The notes: generated by a model from the letters alone, not told the origin. A stretch of 64,000 bases of DNA from Streptomyces paradoxus (GCF_014202475.1 NZ_JACHGV010000010.1:248001-312000); one strand, 5' to 3'. Positions 50,351 to 59,773 are shown, numbered from the stretch's first letter. Numbers and translations are program-made.

Positions 50351-52291
50351 ATGTCCGCTTCCACCACCCCCTCTTCCCGTCCCGCCGTCACCGAGCGGGA
50401 GGCCCGTGAGGTGGCGGAGGCCGCCCGGGAACAGCACTGGCGCAAGCCCAGCTTCGCCAAGGAGCTGTTCCTCGGCCGCTTCCGGCTCGACCTCATCCAC
50501 CCCCACCCCCTGCCGGACGACGAGGCGGCCCAGCGCGGCGAGGAGTTCCTCGCCAAGCTCCGCGACTTCGTCGAGACGAAGGTCGACCCGGCCCTCATCG
50601 AGCGCGAGGCCCGGATCCCCGACGAGGTGATCGACGGTCTGAAGGAGCTCGGCGCCTTCGGCATGAAGATCGACACCAAGTACGGCGGTCTCGGCCTCGG
50701 GCAGGTCTACTACAACAAGGCGCTCACCCTGGCCGGCTCCGCCAGCCCCGCGATCGGCGTGCTGCTCTCCGCGCACCAGTCGATCGGCGTGCCCCAGCCG
50801 CTGAAGCTGTTCGGCACCCAGGAGCAGCGCGAGCGCTTCCTGCCACGCTGTGCCCGCACGGACATCAGCGCCTTCCTGCTCACCGAGCCCGACGTCGGCT
50901 CCGACCCGGCCCGCCTCGCCACCACGGCCGTGCCCGACGGCGACGACTACGTCCTGGACGGCGTGAAGCTGTGGACCACCAACGGCGTCGTCGCCGACCT
51001 GCTGGTCGTCATGGCCCGGGTCCCGAAGAGCGAGGGCCACCGCGGCGGCATCACCGCCTTCGTCGTGGAGACGAACGCGCCGGGCGTCACCGTCGAGAAC
51101 CGCAACGCCTTCATGGGGCTGCGCGGCATCGAGAACGGCGTCACCCGCTTCCACCAGGTCCGCGTCCCCGCCGCCAACCGCGTCGGCGAGGAGGGCCAGG
51201 GCCTGAAGATCGCCCTGACCACGCTGAACACCGGGCGGCTGTCCCTGCCCGCGTCCTGCGTCGCGGCGGGCAAGTGGTGCCTGAAGATCGCCCGGGAGTG
51301 GTCGGCGGCCCGCGAGCAGTGGGGCAAGCCCGTCGCGCACCACGAGGCGGTCGGCTCCAAGATCTCCTTCATCGCGGCCACCACCTTCGCCCTGGAGGCC
51401 GTGACGGACCTGGCCTCGCAGATGGCCGACGAGGACCGCAACGACATCCGCATCGAAGGCGCCCTCGCCAAGCTGTACGCCTCCGAGATGGCCTGGACGA
51501 TGGCCGACGAGCTCGTCCAGATCCGCGGCGGCCGGGGCTTCGAGACGGCCGAGTCCCTGAGGGCCCGCGGCGAGCGCGGCGTCCCCGCCGAGCAGCTCCT
51601 GCGCGACCTGCGGATCAACCGCATCTTCGAGGGCTCCACCGAGATCATGCACCTGCTGATCGCGCGGGAGGCCGTCGATGCCCACCTCTCGGTCGCCGGC
51701 GACCTCATCGACCCCGAGAAGTCCCTCGGCGACAAGGCCAGGGCGGGCGCGAACGCGGGCGTCTTCTACGCCAAGTGGCTGCCGAAACTGGTCGCGGGTC
51801 CCGGCCAGCTGCCCGCCTCCTACGGCGAGTTCAAACACGAGGTCGACCTCTCCGGGCACCTGCGCTACGTCGAGCGCACCGCCCGCAAGCTCGCCCGCTC
51901 CACCTTCTACGCCATGTCCCGCTGGCAGGGCCGCATGGAGTCCAAGCAGGGCTTCCTCGGCCGGATCGTCGACATCGGCGCCGAGCTGTTCGCCATGAGC
52001 GCGTCCTGCGTCCGGGCCGAACTCCTGCGCAGCCAGGGCGACCACGGCCGCGAGGCCTACCAGCTCGCCGACGTCTTCTGCCGCCAGGCCAGGATCCGTG
52101 TCGAGGAGCTCTTCACCCGCCTGTGGACCAACACCGACGACCTCGACCGCAAGGTCGTCAAGGGCGTCCTCTCCGGCACCTACGAGTGGCTGGAGCGGGG
52201 CATCGTCGACCCGTCGGGCGAGGGCCCCTGGATCGCGGACGCGACACCGGGACCGAGCCGGAGGGAGAACGTCCACCGGCCGATCCGGTAG
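50351..52291 (+). CDS. Long-form acyl-CoA dehydrogenase
   Basis: Flavin-dependent fatty acyl-CoA dehydrogenase of 646 residues, longer than the usual 380-400 because of an added helical C-terminal domain (about residues 450-640), as in mycobacterial FadE5-type enzymes. FAD motifs: AFLLTEPDVGSDPARLATTA and KLWTTNG; IRGGRGFETAESLRARGERG and LRDLRINRIFEGSTEIMH are the C-terminal signatures. GAGGTG lies ahead of the ATG; the frame is open further upstream but loses coding character. It follows operator 4, so co-control with the sugar locus is possible but unproven. It ends in a hairpin at 52305. Confidence 0.88.
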   Translation: MSASTTPSSRPAVTEREAREVAEAAREQHWRKPSFAKELFLGRFRLDLIHPHPLPDDEAAQRGEEFLAKLRDFVETKVDPALIEREARIPDEVIDGLKELGAFGMKIDTKYGGLGLGQVYYNKALTLAGSASPAIGVLLSAHQSIGVPQPLKLFGTQEQRERFLPRCARTDISAFLLTEPDVGSDPARLATTAVPDGDDYVLDGVKLWTTNGVVADLLVVMARVPKSEGHRGGITAFVVETNAPGVTVENRNAFMGLRGIENGVTRFHQVRVPAANRVGEEGQGLKIALTTLNTGRLSLPASCVAAGKWCLKIAREWSAAREQWGKPVAHHEAVGSKISFIAATTFALEAVTDLASQMADEDRNDIRIEGALAKLYASEMAWTMADELVQIRGGRGFETAESLRARGERGVPAEQLLRDLRINRIFEGSTEIMHLLIAREAVDAHLSVAGDLIDPEKSLGDKARAGANAGVFYAKWLPKLVAGPGQLPASYGEFKHEVDLSGHLRYVERTARKLARSTFYAMSRWQGRMESKQGFLGRIVDIGAELFAMSASCVRAELLRSQGDHGREAYQLADVFCRQARIRVEELFTRLWTNTDDLDRKVVKGVLSGTYEWLERGIVDPSGEGPWIADATPGPSRRENVHRPIR

Positions 52292-52304
52292 CCCCGGCCT
52301 CCCC

Positions 52305-52335
52305 GGGGGCGCGCATAGAGGTGGCGCGCGCCCCC
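52305..52335 (+). terminator. Hairpin after acyl-CoA dehydrogenase
   Basis: Perfect 10-base-pair stem (52305-52314 with 52326-52335), 11-base loop, 13 bases after the stop. Confidence 0.6.
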
Positions 52336-52387
52336 ATGAGGGGGATGCGCTGTCCTCACACACCGGCCTTACGGCAACAATGGAGCA

Positions 52388-53644
52388 ATGAGCGACAGTC
52401 CAGCCCCCCTCGCCGATCCCCATCTGGTCTACGACCCCGTAGCGGGCGACGGCCCCAAGGACGTGGTGATCCTCGGCTCCACCGGGTCCATCGGCACCCA
52501 GGCCATCGACCTCGTGCTGCGCAACCCCGGCCGGTTCCGGGTCACCGGTCTCTCGGCCAACGGCGGCCGGGTCGCCCTCCTCGCCGAGCAGGCGTACCGG
52601 CTGGGGGTGCGGACGGTCGCCGTGGCCCGCGAGGACGTCGTACCGGCCCTGCGCGAGGCGCTCACCGCGCAGTACGGCACGAGCGAGCCGCTCCCCGAGC
52701 TCCTCGCAGGCCCGGACGCCGCCACCCAGCTGGCGGCCTCCGACTGCCACACCGTCCTGAACGGCATCACCGGCTCCATCGGACTCGCCCCGACCCTCGC
52801 CGCCCTGGAGGCGGGCCGCACCCTCGCGCTCGCCAACAAGGAGTCGCTCATCGTGGGCGGCCCGCTGGTCAGGGCCCTCGCCAAGCCCGGGCAGATCATC
52901 CCGGTCGACTCCGAGCACGCCGCCCTCTTCCAGGCCCTGGCCGCCGGCACCCGCGCCGACGTCCGCAAGCTGGTCGTCACCGCCTCCGGCGGCCCCTTCC
53001 GCGGCCGTACGAAGGCCGAGCTCGCGAGTGTCACCGTCGAGGACGCCCTCGCCCACCCCACCTGGGCCATGGGCCCGGTCATCACGATCAACTCCGCGAC
53101 CCTCGTCAACAAGGGCCTGGAGGTCATCGAGGCGCACCTCCTCTACGACATTCCCTTCGACCGCATTGAGGTGGTCGTGCATCCCCAGTCGTATGTCCAC
53201 TCGATGGTTGAGTTCACGGATGGATCGACACTGGCCCAGGCGACCCCGCCCGACATGCGCGGGCCCATCGCCATCGGCCTCGGCTGGCCCGAGCGCGTGC
53301 CCGACGCCGCGCCCACCTTCGACTGGAGCAAGGCCTCGACCTGGGAGTTCTTCCCGCTCGACAACGAGGCCTTCCCCTCGGTGAACCTCGCCCGGCACGT
53401 GGGCGAGCTCGCGGGCACCGCCCCGGCCGTGTTCAACGCGGCCAACGAGGAGTGCGTGGAGGCGTTCCGCCGGGGCGCGCTGCCGTTCAACGGGATCATG
53501 GACACCGTCACCCGGGTCGTCGAGGAGCACGGCACCCCGCGTACGGGAACCTCACTCACCGTGTCGGACGTCCTCGAAGCGGAGACCTGGGCGCGGACCC
53601 GGGCCCGGCAACTGGCGGCACAGACGGCGGAGGCCCGTGCATGA
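52388..53644 (+). CDS. dxr: 1-deoxy-D-xylulose 5-phosphate reductoisomerase
   Basis: Second enzyme of the MEP isoprenoid pathway, converting DXP to MEP with NADPH and a divalent metal. 418 residues with NADPH loop LGSTGSIGTQAIDLV, metal/substrate blocks ANKESLIVGGPLV, PVDSEHAALFQAL, TASGGPFR, HPTWAMGPVITINSATLVNKGLEVIEAH and VHPQSYVHSMVEF, all intact. Its stop overlaps the start of the protease gene (ATGA). ispG follows, so two MEP enzymes flank the protease, the usual actinobacterial order. Confidence 0.96.
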   Translation: MSDSPAPLADPHLVYDPVAGDGPKDVVILGSTGSIGTQAIDLVLRNPGRFRVTGLSANGGRVALLAEQAYRLGVRTVAVAREDVVPALREALTAQYGTSEPLPELLAGPDAATQLAASDCHTVLNGITGSIGLAPTLAALEAGRTLALANKESLIVGGPLVRALAKPGQIIPVDSEHAALFQALAAGTRADVRKLVVTASGGPFRGRTKAELASVTVEDALAHPTWAMGPVITINSATLVNKGLEVIEAHLLYDIPFDRIEVVVHPQSYVHSMVEFTDGSTLAQATPPDMRGPIAIGLGWPERVPDAAPTFDWSKASTWEFFPLDNEAFPSVNLARHVGELAGTAPAVFNAANEECVEAFRRGALPFNGIMDTVTRVVEEHGTPRTGTSLTVSDVLEAETWARTRARQLAAQTAEARA

Positions 53645-54945
53645 CGACCTTGATGTTCATCCTCGGCATACTCCTCTTCGCGGTCGGCCTGCTGTTCTCG
53701 ATCGCGTGGCACGAGCTGGGGCACCTGTCCACCGCCAAGCTCTTCGGCATCCGCGTGCCGCAGTACATGGTCGGCTTCGGGCCCACCCTCTTCTCGCGCA
53801 ACAAGGGTGAGACGGAGTACGGCATCAAGGCCATCCCGTTCGGCGGCTACATCCGCATGATCGGCATGTTCCCGCCCGGCCCCGACGGCCGGATGGAAGC
53901 CCGCTCCACCTCCCCCTGGCGCGGCATGATCGAGGACGCCCGCACCGCCGCCTACGAGGAGCTCAAGCCGGGCGACGAGAACCGCATGTTCTACACGCGC
54001 GCCCCCTGGAAGCGCGTGATCGTGATGTTCGCGGGCCCCTTCATGAACCTGGTCCTGGCGGTGGCGCTGTTCCTCACCGTCCTGATGGGCTTCGGCATCA
54101 CCCAGCAGACCACCACGGTCAGCTCGGTCTCCCAGTGCGTGATCGCGCAGAACGAGAACCGCGACAAGTGCGAGAAGGGCGACCCGGCCGCCCCCGCTGC
54201 CGCCGCCGGCCTCAAGGCGGGCGACAAGATCGTCTCCTTCAACGGTGTGAAGACCGACGACTGGAACAAGCTGTCCGACCTGATCCGCGCCACCCCCGGC
54301 AAGGAGGTGCCGATCGTCGTCGAGCGGGGCGGCCAGGACGTCACCCTGCACGCGAAGATCGCCACCAACCAGGTCGCCAAGAAGGACTCCTCCGGCCAGA
54401 TCGTCGAGGGCCAGTACGTGCAGGCCGGTTTCCTCGGCTTCAGCGCCGCCACGGGCGTGGTCAAGCAGGACTTCGGCGACTCGGTGACCTGGATGGGCGA
54501 CCGGATCGGCGAGGCAGTCGACTCCCTCGCCGCCCTCCCCGGCAAGGTCCCGGCCCTGTGGAACGCGGCCTTCGACGGCGCCGAGCGCGAGGCCGACTCC
54601 CCGATGGGCGTGGTCGGCGCCGCCCGCGTCGGCGGTGAGATCTTCACCCTCGACATCCCGCCCACCCAGCAGCTGGCCATGGCCCTGATGCTGGTCGCCG
54701 GCTTCAACCTCTCCCTGTTCCTGTTCAACATGCTCCCGCTGCTGCCGCTCGACGGTGGCCACATCGCGGGCGCCCTCTGGGAGTCGCTGCGCCGCAACAC
54801 GGCCAAGCTGCTGCGCCGGCCGGACCCGGGCCCCTTCGACGTGGCGAAGCTCATGCCGGTCGCCTACGTCGTCGCCGGGATCTTCATCTGCTTCACGATC
54901 CTGGTCCTCATCGCCGACGTGGTTAACCCAGTGAGAATCTCCTAG
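53641..54945 (+). CDS. Site-2 intramembrane metalloprotease (M50, RseP/Rip1-like)
   Basis: 434-residue zinc metalloprotease cleaving proteins inside the membrane. Zinc motif H24-E-L-G-H28 in the first helix, third ligand in LLPLDGGHIAGALWE near the C-terminus, and a PDZ domain between (about 185-260: AAGLKAGDKIVSFNGVKTDDWNKL). Four helices. In actinobacteria this enzyme (Rip1 in mycobacteria) cuts anti-sigma factors and other membrane proteins. Four-base overlap with dxr. Confidence 0.93.
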   Translation: MTTLMFILGILLFAVGLLFSIAWHELGHLSTAKLFGIRVPQYMVGFGPTLFSRNKGETEYGIKAIPFGGYIRMIGMFPPGPDGRMEARSTSPWRGMIEDARTAAYEELKPGDENRMFYTRAPWKRVIVMFAGPFMNLVLAVALFLTVLMGFGITQQTTTVSSVSQCVIAQNENRDKCEKGDPAAPAAAAGLKAGDKIVSFNGVKTDDWNKLSDLIRATPGKEVPIVVERGGQDVTLHAKIATNQVAKKDSSGQIVEGQYVQAGFLGFSAATGVVKQDFGDSVTWMGDRIGEAVDSLAALPGKVPALWNAAFDGAEREADSPMGVVGAARVGGEIFTLDIPPTQQLAMALMLVAGFNLSLFLFNMLPLLPLDGGHIAGALWESLRRNTAKLLRRPDPGPFDVAKLMPVAYVVAGIFICFTILVLIADVVNPVRIS

Positions 54946-54958
54946 TCATACGGCGTTC

Positions 54959-54993
54959 GAGGCGGCCCGGCATGCTTTTCGCCGGGCCGCCTC
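54959..54993 (+). terminator. Terminator of dxr-protease operon
   Basis: Perfect 13-base-pair stem (54959-54971 with 54981-54993) and a 9-base loop, 13 bases past the protease stop. Confidence 0.75.
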
Positions 54994-55113
54994 CCATGGG
55001 GTGGCACGGCGGGTGGGATGTGCCCGCCCCGAGGCATGTGCCGTAATCTCGAAGCTCGGAGCCCGCTGCTCACGGGACCGGACCTTGATCCACGACTTGG
55101 GGTTGCACAGCAG

Positions 55114-56271
55114 ATGACTGCGATTTCTCTCGGCATGCCGTCCGTTCCGACCAAGCTCGCCGAGCGCCGGAAGAGCCGCAAGATCCAGGTCGGATCCGTG
55201 GCCGTCGGCGGGGACGCCCCCGTCTCGGTGCAGTCGATGACCACGACCCGCACGTCGGACATCGGCGCGACCCTCCAGCAGATCGCCGAACTGACCGCCT
55301 CCGGCTGCCAGATCGTCCGGGTCGCCTGCCCGACGCAGGACGACGCCGACGCCCTCGCGACCATCGCCCGCAAGTCGCAGATCCCGGTCATCGCCGACAT
55401 CCACTTCCAGCCGAAGTACGTGTTCGCGGCCATCGAGGCCGGCTGCGCGGCGGTCCGCGTCAACCCCGGCAACATCAAGCAGTTCGACGACAAGGTCAAG
55501 GAGATCGCCAAGGCGGCCCGGGACCACGGCACCCCGATCCGCATCGGCGTCAACGCCGGCTCCCTCGACCGGCGCCTGCTCCAGAAGTACGGCAAGGCGA
55601 CCCCCGAGGCCCTCGTCGAGTCGGCCCTGTGGGAGGCGTCCCTCTTCGAGGAGCACGACTTCCGGGACATCAAGATCTCCGTCAAGCACAACGACCCGGT
55701 CGTCATGATCGAGGCGTACAAGCAGCTCGCAGCCCAGTGCGACTACCCGCTGCACCTCGGCGTCACGGAGGCGGGCCCGGCCTTCCAGGGCACCATCAAG
55801 TCGGCCGTCGCCTTCGGCGCGCTCCTCTCCCAGGGCATCGGCGACACCATCCGCGTCTCGCTGTCCGCGCCCCCCGCCGAGGAGGTCAAGGTCGGCATCC
55901 AGATCCTGGAGTCGCTGAACCTCAAGGAGCGCGGCCTGGAGATCGTCTCCTGCCCGTCCTGCGGCCGCGCCCAGGTCGACGTCTACAAGCTGGCCGAAGA
56001 GGTCACCGCCGGCCTCACCGGCATGGAGGTCCCCCTCCGCGTCGCCGTCATGGGCTGCGTGGTGAACGGCCCCGGCGAGGCCCGCGAGGCCGACCTCGGC
56101 GTCGCGTCCGGCAACGGCAAGGGCCAGATCTTCGTCAAGGGCGAGGTCATCAAGACCGTCCCCGAGTCCAAGATCGTGGAGACGCTCATCGAAGAGGCCA
56201 TGAAGCTCGCCGAGCAGATGGAGAAGGACGGCGTGACCTCGGGCGAGCCGTCGGTGGCGGTCGCGGGCTGA
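55114..56271 (+). CDS. ispG: 4-hydroxy-3-methylbut-2-enyl-diphosphate synthase (flavodoxin)
   Basis: Iron-sulfur enzyme of the MEP pathway (GcpE), making HMBPP from MEcPP. 385 residues from ATG 55114, the family length. TIM barrel with VQSMTTTRTSD and RVNPGNIK; the 4Fe-4S cysteines are in SCPSCGRAQVDV and MGCVVNGPGEA. It is separated from the protease by a terminator and about 120 bases, so it has its own promoter. A TTG-rich leader lacks a strong ribosome-binding site. Confidence 0.95.
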   Translation: MTAISLGMPSVPTKLAERRKSRKIQVGSVAVGGDAPVSVQSMTTTRTSDIGATLQQIAELTASGCQIVRVACPTQDDADALATIARKSQIPVIADIHFQPKYVFAAIEAGCAAVRVNPGNIKQFDDKVKEIAKAARDHGTPIRIGVNAGSLDRRLLQKYGKATPEALVESALWEASLFEEHDFRDIKISVKHNDPVVMIEAYKQLAAQCDYPLHLGVTEAGPAFQGTIKSAVAFGALLSQGIGDTIRVSLSAPPAEEVKVGIQILESLNLKERGLEIVSCPSCGRAQVDVYKLAEEVTAGLTGMEVPLRVAVMGCVVNGPGEAREADLGVASGNGKGQIFVKGEVIKTVPESKIVETLIEEAMKLAEQMEKDGVTSGEPSVAVAG

Positions 56272-56303
56272 GCCTTCCACGCGGCCGGCGGGGTCCGGCC
56301 TTT

Positions 56304-56347
56304 CCGGGGGCGCAGGGAACGGCGCGACAAGCCACCGAGGTCCCGCG
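56304..56347 (+). repeat. Streptomyces intergenic repeat, copy B (diverged)
   Basis: GGGGGCGCAGGGAACGGCGCG followed by ACAAGCCACCGAGGTCCC, a diverged relative of copies A and C, located just after ispG. Confidence 0.55.
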
Positions 56348-56444
56348 CCCGCCCGGAAACCAGAACCCCGAGCTCCGAGACGCCCCACCCAAGTAGCGCA
56401 GCTATAGTGCGGAGACCAGCAACCCCAGTTCGTGAGGCCCGCAC

Positions 56445-57293
56445 GTGTTGACGCAGACCACCTCACGGGTCCTCGAACCGAGCGACCTGGACGCGGCGCT
56501 CGCCGTCCTCGACCGCGAGCCGGTCGCGAACGCCTTCGTGACGTCCCGCGTACAGGTCGCCGGACTCGACCCGTGGCGGCTCGGCGGCGAGATGTGGGGC
56601 TGGTACGAGGACGGCATACTCACCTCCCTCTGCTACGCGGGCGCCAACCTGGTCCCGATCTGCGCCGGCCCACGTGCCGTCCGCGCCTTCGCCGACCGCG
56701 CACGCCGGGCCGGCCGCCGCTGCTCCTCCATCGTCGGCCCCTCCGGCGCCACCTCCGACCTGTGGCGGCTGCTGGAACCCCAGTGGGGCCCGGCCCGCGA
56801 GGTCCGCCGGCACCAGCCGCTCATGGTCACCGACCGCCTCCCGGCCGACATCACCCCGGACCCCTACGTCCGTCGTGTCCGCAAGGACGAGATGGAGACG
56901 ATCATGCCGGCGTGCGTCGCGATGTTCACCGAGGAGGTCGGCGTCTCCCCGCTGGCCGGCGACGGCGGCCTGCTCTACCAGGCCCGCGTCGCCGAACTCG
57001 TCGGCTCCGGCCGCGCCTTCGCCCGCTTCGACGCGGACGGCAAGGTCGTCTTCAAGGCCGAGATCGGCGCCGCGACGGACCGCGCCTGCCAGATCCAGGG
57101 CGTGTGGGTGGCCCCCGAGTACCGGGGCACCGGCCTGGCGGCCCCCGGCATGGCCGCCGTACTGCGCTACGCCCTGGCCGACGTCGCTCCGGTCGTCAGC
57201 CTCTACGTCAACGACTTCAACACGGCGGCCAGGAGGGCCTACCAGAGGGTGGGCTTCCAGGAAGTGGGAGCTTTCATGAGCGTCTTGTTCTGA
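56445..57293 (+). CDS. GNAT acetyltransferase with DUF4081 domain
   Basis: 282-residue two-domain protein. Residues about 1-130 are a DUF4081 domain (LDREPVANAFVTSRVQVAGLDPWRLGGEMWGW) and about 135-282 a GNAT fold whose acetyl-CoA loop is IQGVWVAPEYRGTGLAAPGMAAVLRYAL, followed by SLYVNDFNTAARRAYQRVGFQEVG. GTG start with GAGG ten bases ahead; a TATAGT -10 box lies at 56403-56408. Acceptor unknown. A similar arrangement next to ispG is common in Streptomyces. Confidence 0.88.
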   Translation: MLTQTTSRVLEPSDLDAALAVLDREPVANAFVTSRVQVAGLDPWRLGGEMWGWYEDGILTSLCYAGANLVPICAGPRAVRAFADRARRAGRRCSSIVGPSGATSDLWRLLEPQWGPAREVRRHQPLMVTDRLPADITPDPYVRRVRKDEMETIMPACVAMFTEEVGVSPLAGDGGLLYQARVAELVGSGRAFARFDADGKVVFKAEIGAATDRACQIQGVWVAPEYRGTGLAAPGMAAVLRYALADVAPVVSLYVNDFNTAARRAYQRVGFQEVGAFMSVLF

Positions 57294-57350
57294 AGGCGCC
57301 CCCAAAGGGGCGCGGGGAACTGCGCGCTCAGCCACATCCAGCCCGCACTC
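57294..57350 (+). repeat. Streptomyces intergenic repeat, copy C, with terminator hairpin
   Basis: Begins directly at the acetyltransferase stop with a hairpin GCGCCCC/GGGGCGC and CAAA loop, then the 20-mer GGGGCGCGGGGAACTGCGCG (57307-57326) shared with copy A, then CAGCCACATCCAGCCCGCAC. The hairpin part probably terminates transcription. Confidence 0.65.
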
Positions 57351-57386
57351 GGCAATGAACGGGAACCCCCCTGTAGGCTCCCCGCC

Positions 57387-57917
57387 ATGGACCTGGTGAT
57401 CGGCTCCCTCGACCTCTCCGCCCATGTCGACGAGGCCCTGGAAGTCCAAGCGGTGGCATTCGGTCTAGGCCCCGACGAAGTAGCCGTCCGCCGCCAGATC
57501 GTCCTCCGCCACATGACCTACCCCGGCGCCCGCGCCCTCGGGGCGACAGTCGGCGGCAGCCTCGTCGGCTTCGTCTACGGTATGCCCAACGACCGCACCC
57601 ACTGGTGGTCCACCGTCGTCGAGCCCTACCTCCGCGCCCAGCACAACGACCACTGGCTCGACGACTCCTTCGTGATCACCGAGCTGCACGTCCACCCCGC
57701 CTACCAGAACCGCGGCCTCGGACGCTCCCTGATCACCACGATCACCGACGGCGCCGCCGAACCCCGCTCGATCCTCTCCGCGATCGACACCGACAGCCCG
57801 GCCCGCGTCCTCTACCGCTCCCTCGGCTACCAGGACCTGGCCCGCCAGGTCCTCTTCCCCAGTGCGCCGAAGCCGTACGCGGTGATGGGAGCCCCCTTGC
57901 CCCTGCGCCGCGGATAA
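57387..57917 (+). CDS. GNAT family N-acetyltransferase
   Basis: 176-residue single-domain acetyltransferase. The acetyl-CoA binding region is VITELHVHPAYQNRGLGRSLITTITDGA (about residues 91-118), followed by the C-terminal strand with ARVLYRSLGYQDLARQVLF. An N-terminal helix (SAHVDEALEVQAVAFG) leads in. Substrate unknown; no operon partner, since an intergenic repeat lies on each side. Confidence 0.87.
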   Translation: MDLVIGSLDLSAHVDEALEVQAVAFGLGPDEVAVRRQIVLRHMTYPGARALGATVGGSLVGFVYGMPNDRTHWWSTVVEPYLRAQHNDHWLDDSFVITELHVHPAYQNRGLGRSLITTITDGAAEPRSILSAIDTDSPARVLYRSLGYQDLARQVLFPSAPKPYAVMGAPLPLRRG

Positions 57918-57966
57918 CCGATTTCCACCGCCGCGCACCCCCCGGATAACCTCCTGCCATCACCTT

Positions 57967-58004
57967 CCCCCACTCTCGGCTCCGCTCGAGCGGGGGGACC
58001 CCCA
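57967..58004 (+). repeat. Short intergenic repeat before proS
   Basis: The segment CTCTCGGCTCCGCTCGAGC followed by GGGGGGACCCCC is, from memory, a very common Streptomyces intergenic element. It sits 20 bases before the proS start and can fold through GGGGG/CCCCC pairing, so it might affect proS expression. Confidence 0.5.
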
Positions 58005-58024
58005 GCAGCAGGAGCAGAGGAACC

Positions 58025-59725
58025 ATGGCGAACGTACCGGTCCAGCGCATGTCCCAGTTGTTGGCGAAGACGTTGCGCGACGACCCGGCGGACGCCGAGG
58101 TCCTCAGCCACAAGCTCCTCGTCCGCGCCGGCTACGTGCGCCGCACGGCCGCCGGCATCTGGAGCTGGCTGCCGCTGGGCAAGAAGGTGCTGGCCAACGT
58201 CGAGCGGATCGTCCGTGAGGAGATGGACGCCGTCGGCGCCCAGGAGGTGCTGCTCCCCGCGATCCTGCCGCGCGAGCCCTACGAGGCCACCGGCCGCTGG
58301 GAGGAGTACGGCCCCGAGCTGTTCCGCCTCCAGGACCGCAAGGGTGGCGACTACCTCCTCGGCCCCACCCACGAGGAGATCTTCACCCTCCTGGTGAAGG
58401 ACCAGGCGTCCTCCTACAAGGACCTGCCGGTCATCCTCTACCAGATCCAGAACAAGTACCGCGACGAGGCCCGGCCCCGCGCCGGCATCCTGCGCGGCCG
58501 CGAGTTCCTCATGAAGGACTCCTACTCCTTCGACACCGAGGACGAGGGCCTCGCGAAGTCCTACGCCCTGCACCGCGAGGCCTACCAGAAGATCTTCGCC
58601 CGCCTGGGCCTCGACTACCGCATCTGCGCCGCGACGGCCGGTGCGATGGGCGGCTCCAAGTCCGAGGAGTTCCTGGCCCCGGCCGAGGCCGGCGAGGACA
58701 CCTTCGCCGACTGCCCCAACTGTGACTTCGCCGCCAACACCGAGGCGATCACGTACGAGTTGAAGCCCGTCGACGGCTCGGACGTGCCGGCCGCCGAGGA
58801 CATCCCGACCCCCGACACCCCGACCATCGAGACCCTCGCGGCCTCCCTCGGCGTCCCCGCCTCGGCCACGCTGAAGAACCTCCTCGTGAAGGTCGACGGC
58901 GAGATCGTCGCCGTGGGCGTCCCCGGGGACCGCGAGGTCGACATGGACAAGGTCGAGGCGCACTTCGCCCCGGCCGCCGTCGAGCTGGTCACCGAGACGG
59001 ACTTCGCGGCCCGTCCCGACCTGGTCCGCGGCTACGTCGGACCGCGGGGCCTGGAGAAGGTCACGTACATCGCCGACCCGCGGGTCGCCCCGGGCACTGC
59101 CTGGATCACGGGCGCGAACAAGGCCGGCACGCACACCAAGAACGTGGTCGTGGGCCGCGACTTCGAGGTCGGCGAGTACGTCGACGTCGTGGTCGTGCAG
59201 GAAGGCGACCCCTGCCCGAAGTGCGGCACGGGCCTCGTCCTCGACCGCGCCATCGAGATCGGCCACATCTTCCAGCTGGGCCGCAAGTACGCCGACGCCC
59301 TCAAGCTCGACGTCCTCGGCCAGAACGGCAAGCCGGTCCGCGTCACGATGGGCTCCTACGGCATCGGCGTCTCCCGCGCGGTGGCCGCCCTGGCCGAGCA
59401 GAGCGCCGACGACAAGGGCCTGTGCTGGCCCGCCGAGGTCGCCCCGGCCGACGTCCACGTGGTCGCCGCCGGCAAGGCCCTGCAGACCGAACTGGCCCTG
59501 GAGATCTCCCAGAAGCTGGCCGCCGCCGGCGTCCGCGTCCTGGTCGACGACCGCCCCGGCGTCTCCCCGGGCGTCAAGTTCACGGACTCCGAGCTGATCG
59601 GCGTACCGCAGATCCTGGTGGCCGGCCGGCGCGCGGCCGACGGTGTGGTCGAACTGAAGGACCGCCGCACCGGCGAACGCGAGGAACTGACGGTCGAGGA
59701 AGCCGTCGCCCGCCTCACGGCGTAG
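58025..59725 (+). CDS. proS: Prolyl-tRNA synthetase
   Basis: Class II aminoacyl-tRNA synthetase of 566 residues, bacterial type. Motif 2 QNKYRDEARPRAGILRGREFLMKDSYSFD and motif 3 GSYGIGVSRAVAALAEQ are intact; between them lies the editing (INS/YbaK-like) domain (about residues 235-385) that clears mischarged alanyl-tRNA, and the C-terminal anticodon domain (about 465-566). AGAGGAACC precedes the ATG. A strong hairpin follows the stop. Confidence 0.97.
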   Translation: MANVPVQRMSQLLAKTLRDDPADAEVLSHKLLVRAGYVRRTAAGIWSWLPLGKKVLANVERIVREEMDAVGAQEVLLPAILPREPYEATGRWEEYGPELFRLQDRKGGDYLLGPTHEEIFTLLVKDQASSYKDLPVILYQIQNKYRDEARPRAGILRGREFLMKDSYSFDTEDEGLAKSYALHREAYQKIFARLGLDYRICAATAGAMGGSKSEEFLAPAEAGEDTFADCPNCDFAANTEAITYELKPVDGSDVPAAEDIPTPDTPTIETLAASLGVPASATLKNLLVKVDGEIVAVGVPGDREVDMDKVEAHFAPAAVELVTETDFAARPDLVRGYVGPRGLEKVTYIADPRVAPGTAWITGANKAGTHTKNVVVGRDFEVGEYVDVVVVQEGDPCPKCGTGLVLDRAIEIGHIFQLGRKYADALKLDVLGQNGKPVRVTMGSYGIGVSRAVAALAEQSADDKGLCWPAEVAPADVHVVAAGKALQTELALEISQKLAAAGVRVLVDDRPGVSPGVKFTDSELIGVPQILVAGRRAADGVVELKDRRTGEREELTVEEAVARLTA

Positions 59726-59736
59726 CACGAGCCCGC

Positions 59737-59773
59737 CCGGCGTCGGCGCTCCAGCCCGGAGCGCCGACGCCGG
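59737..59773 (+). terminator. Terminator of proS
   Basis: Perfect 16-base-pair stem (59737-59752 with 59758-59773) with a 5-base loop, 12 bases after the proS stop. Confidence 0.8.
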
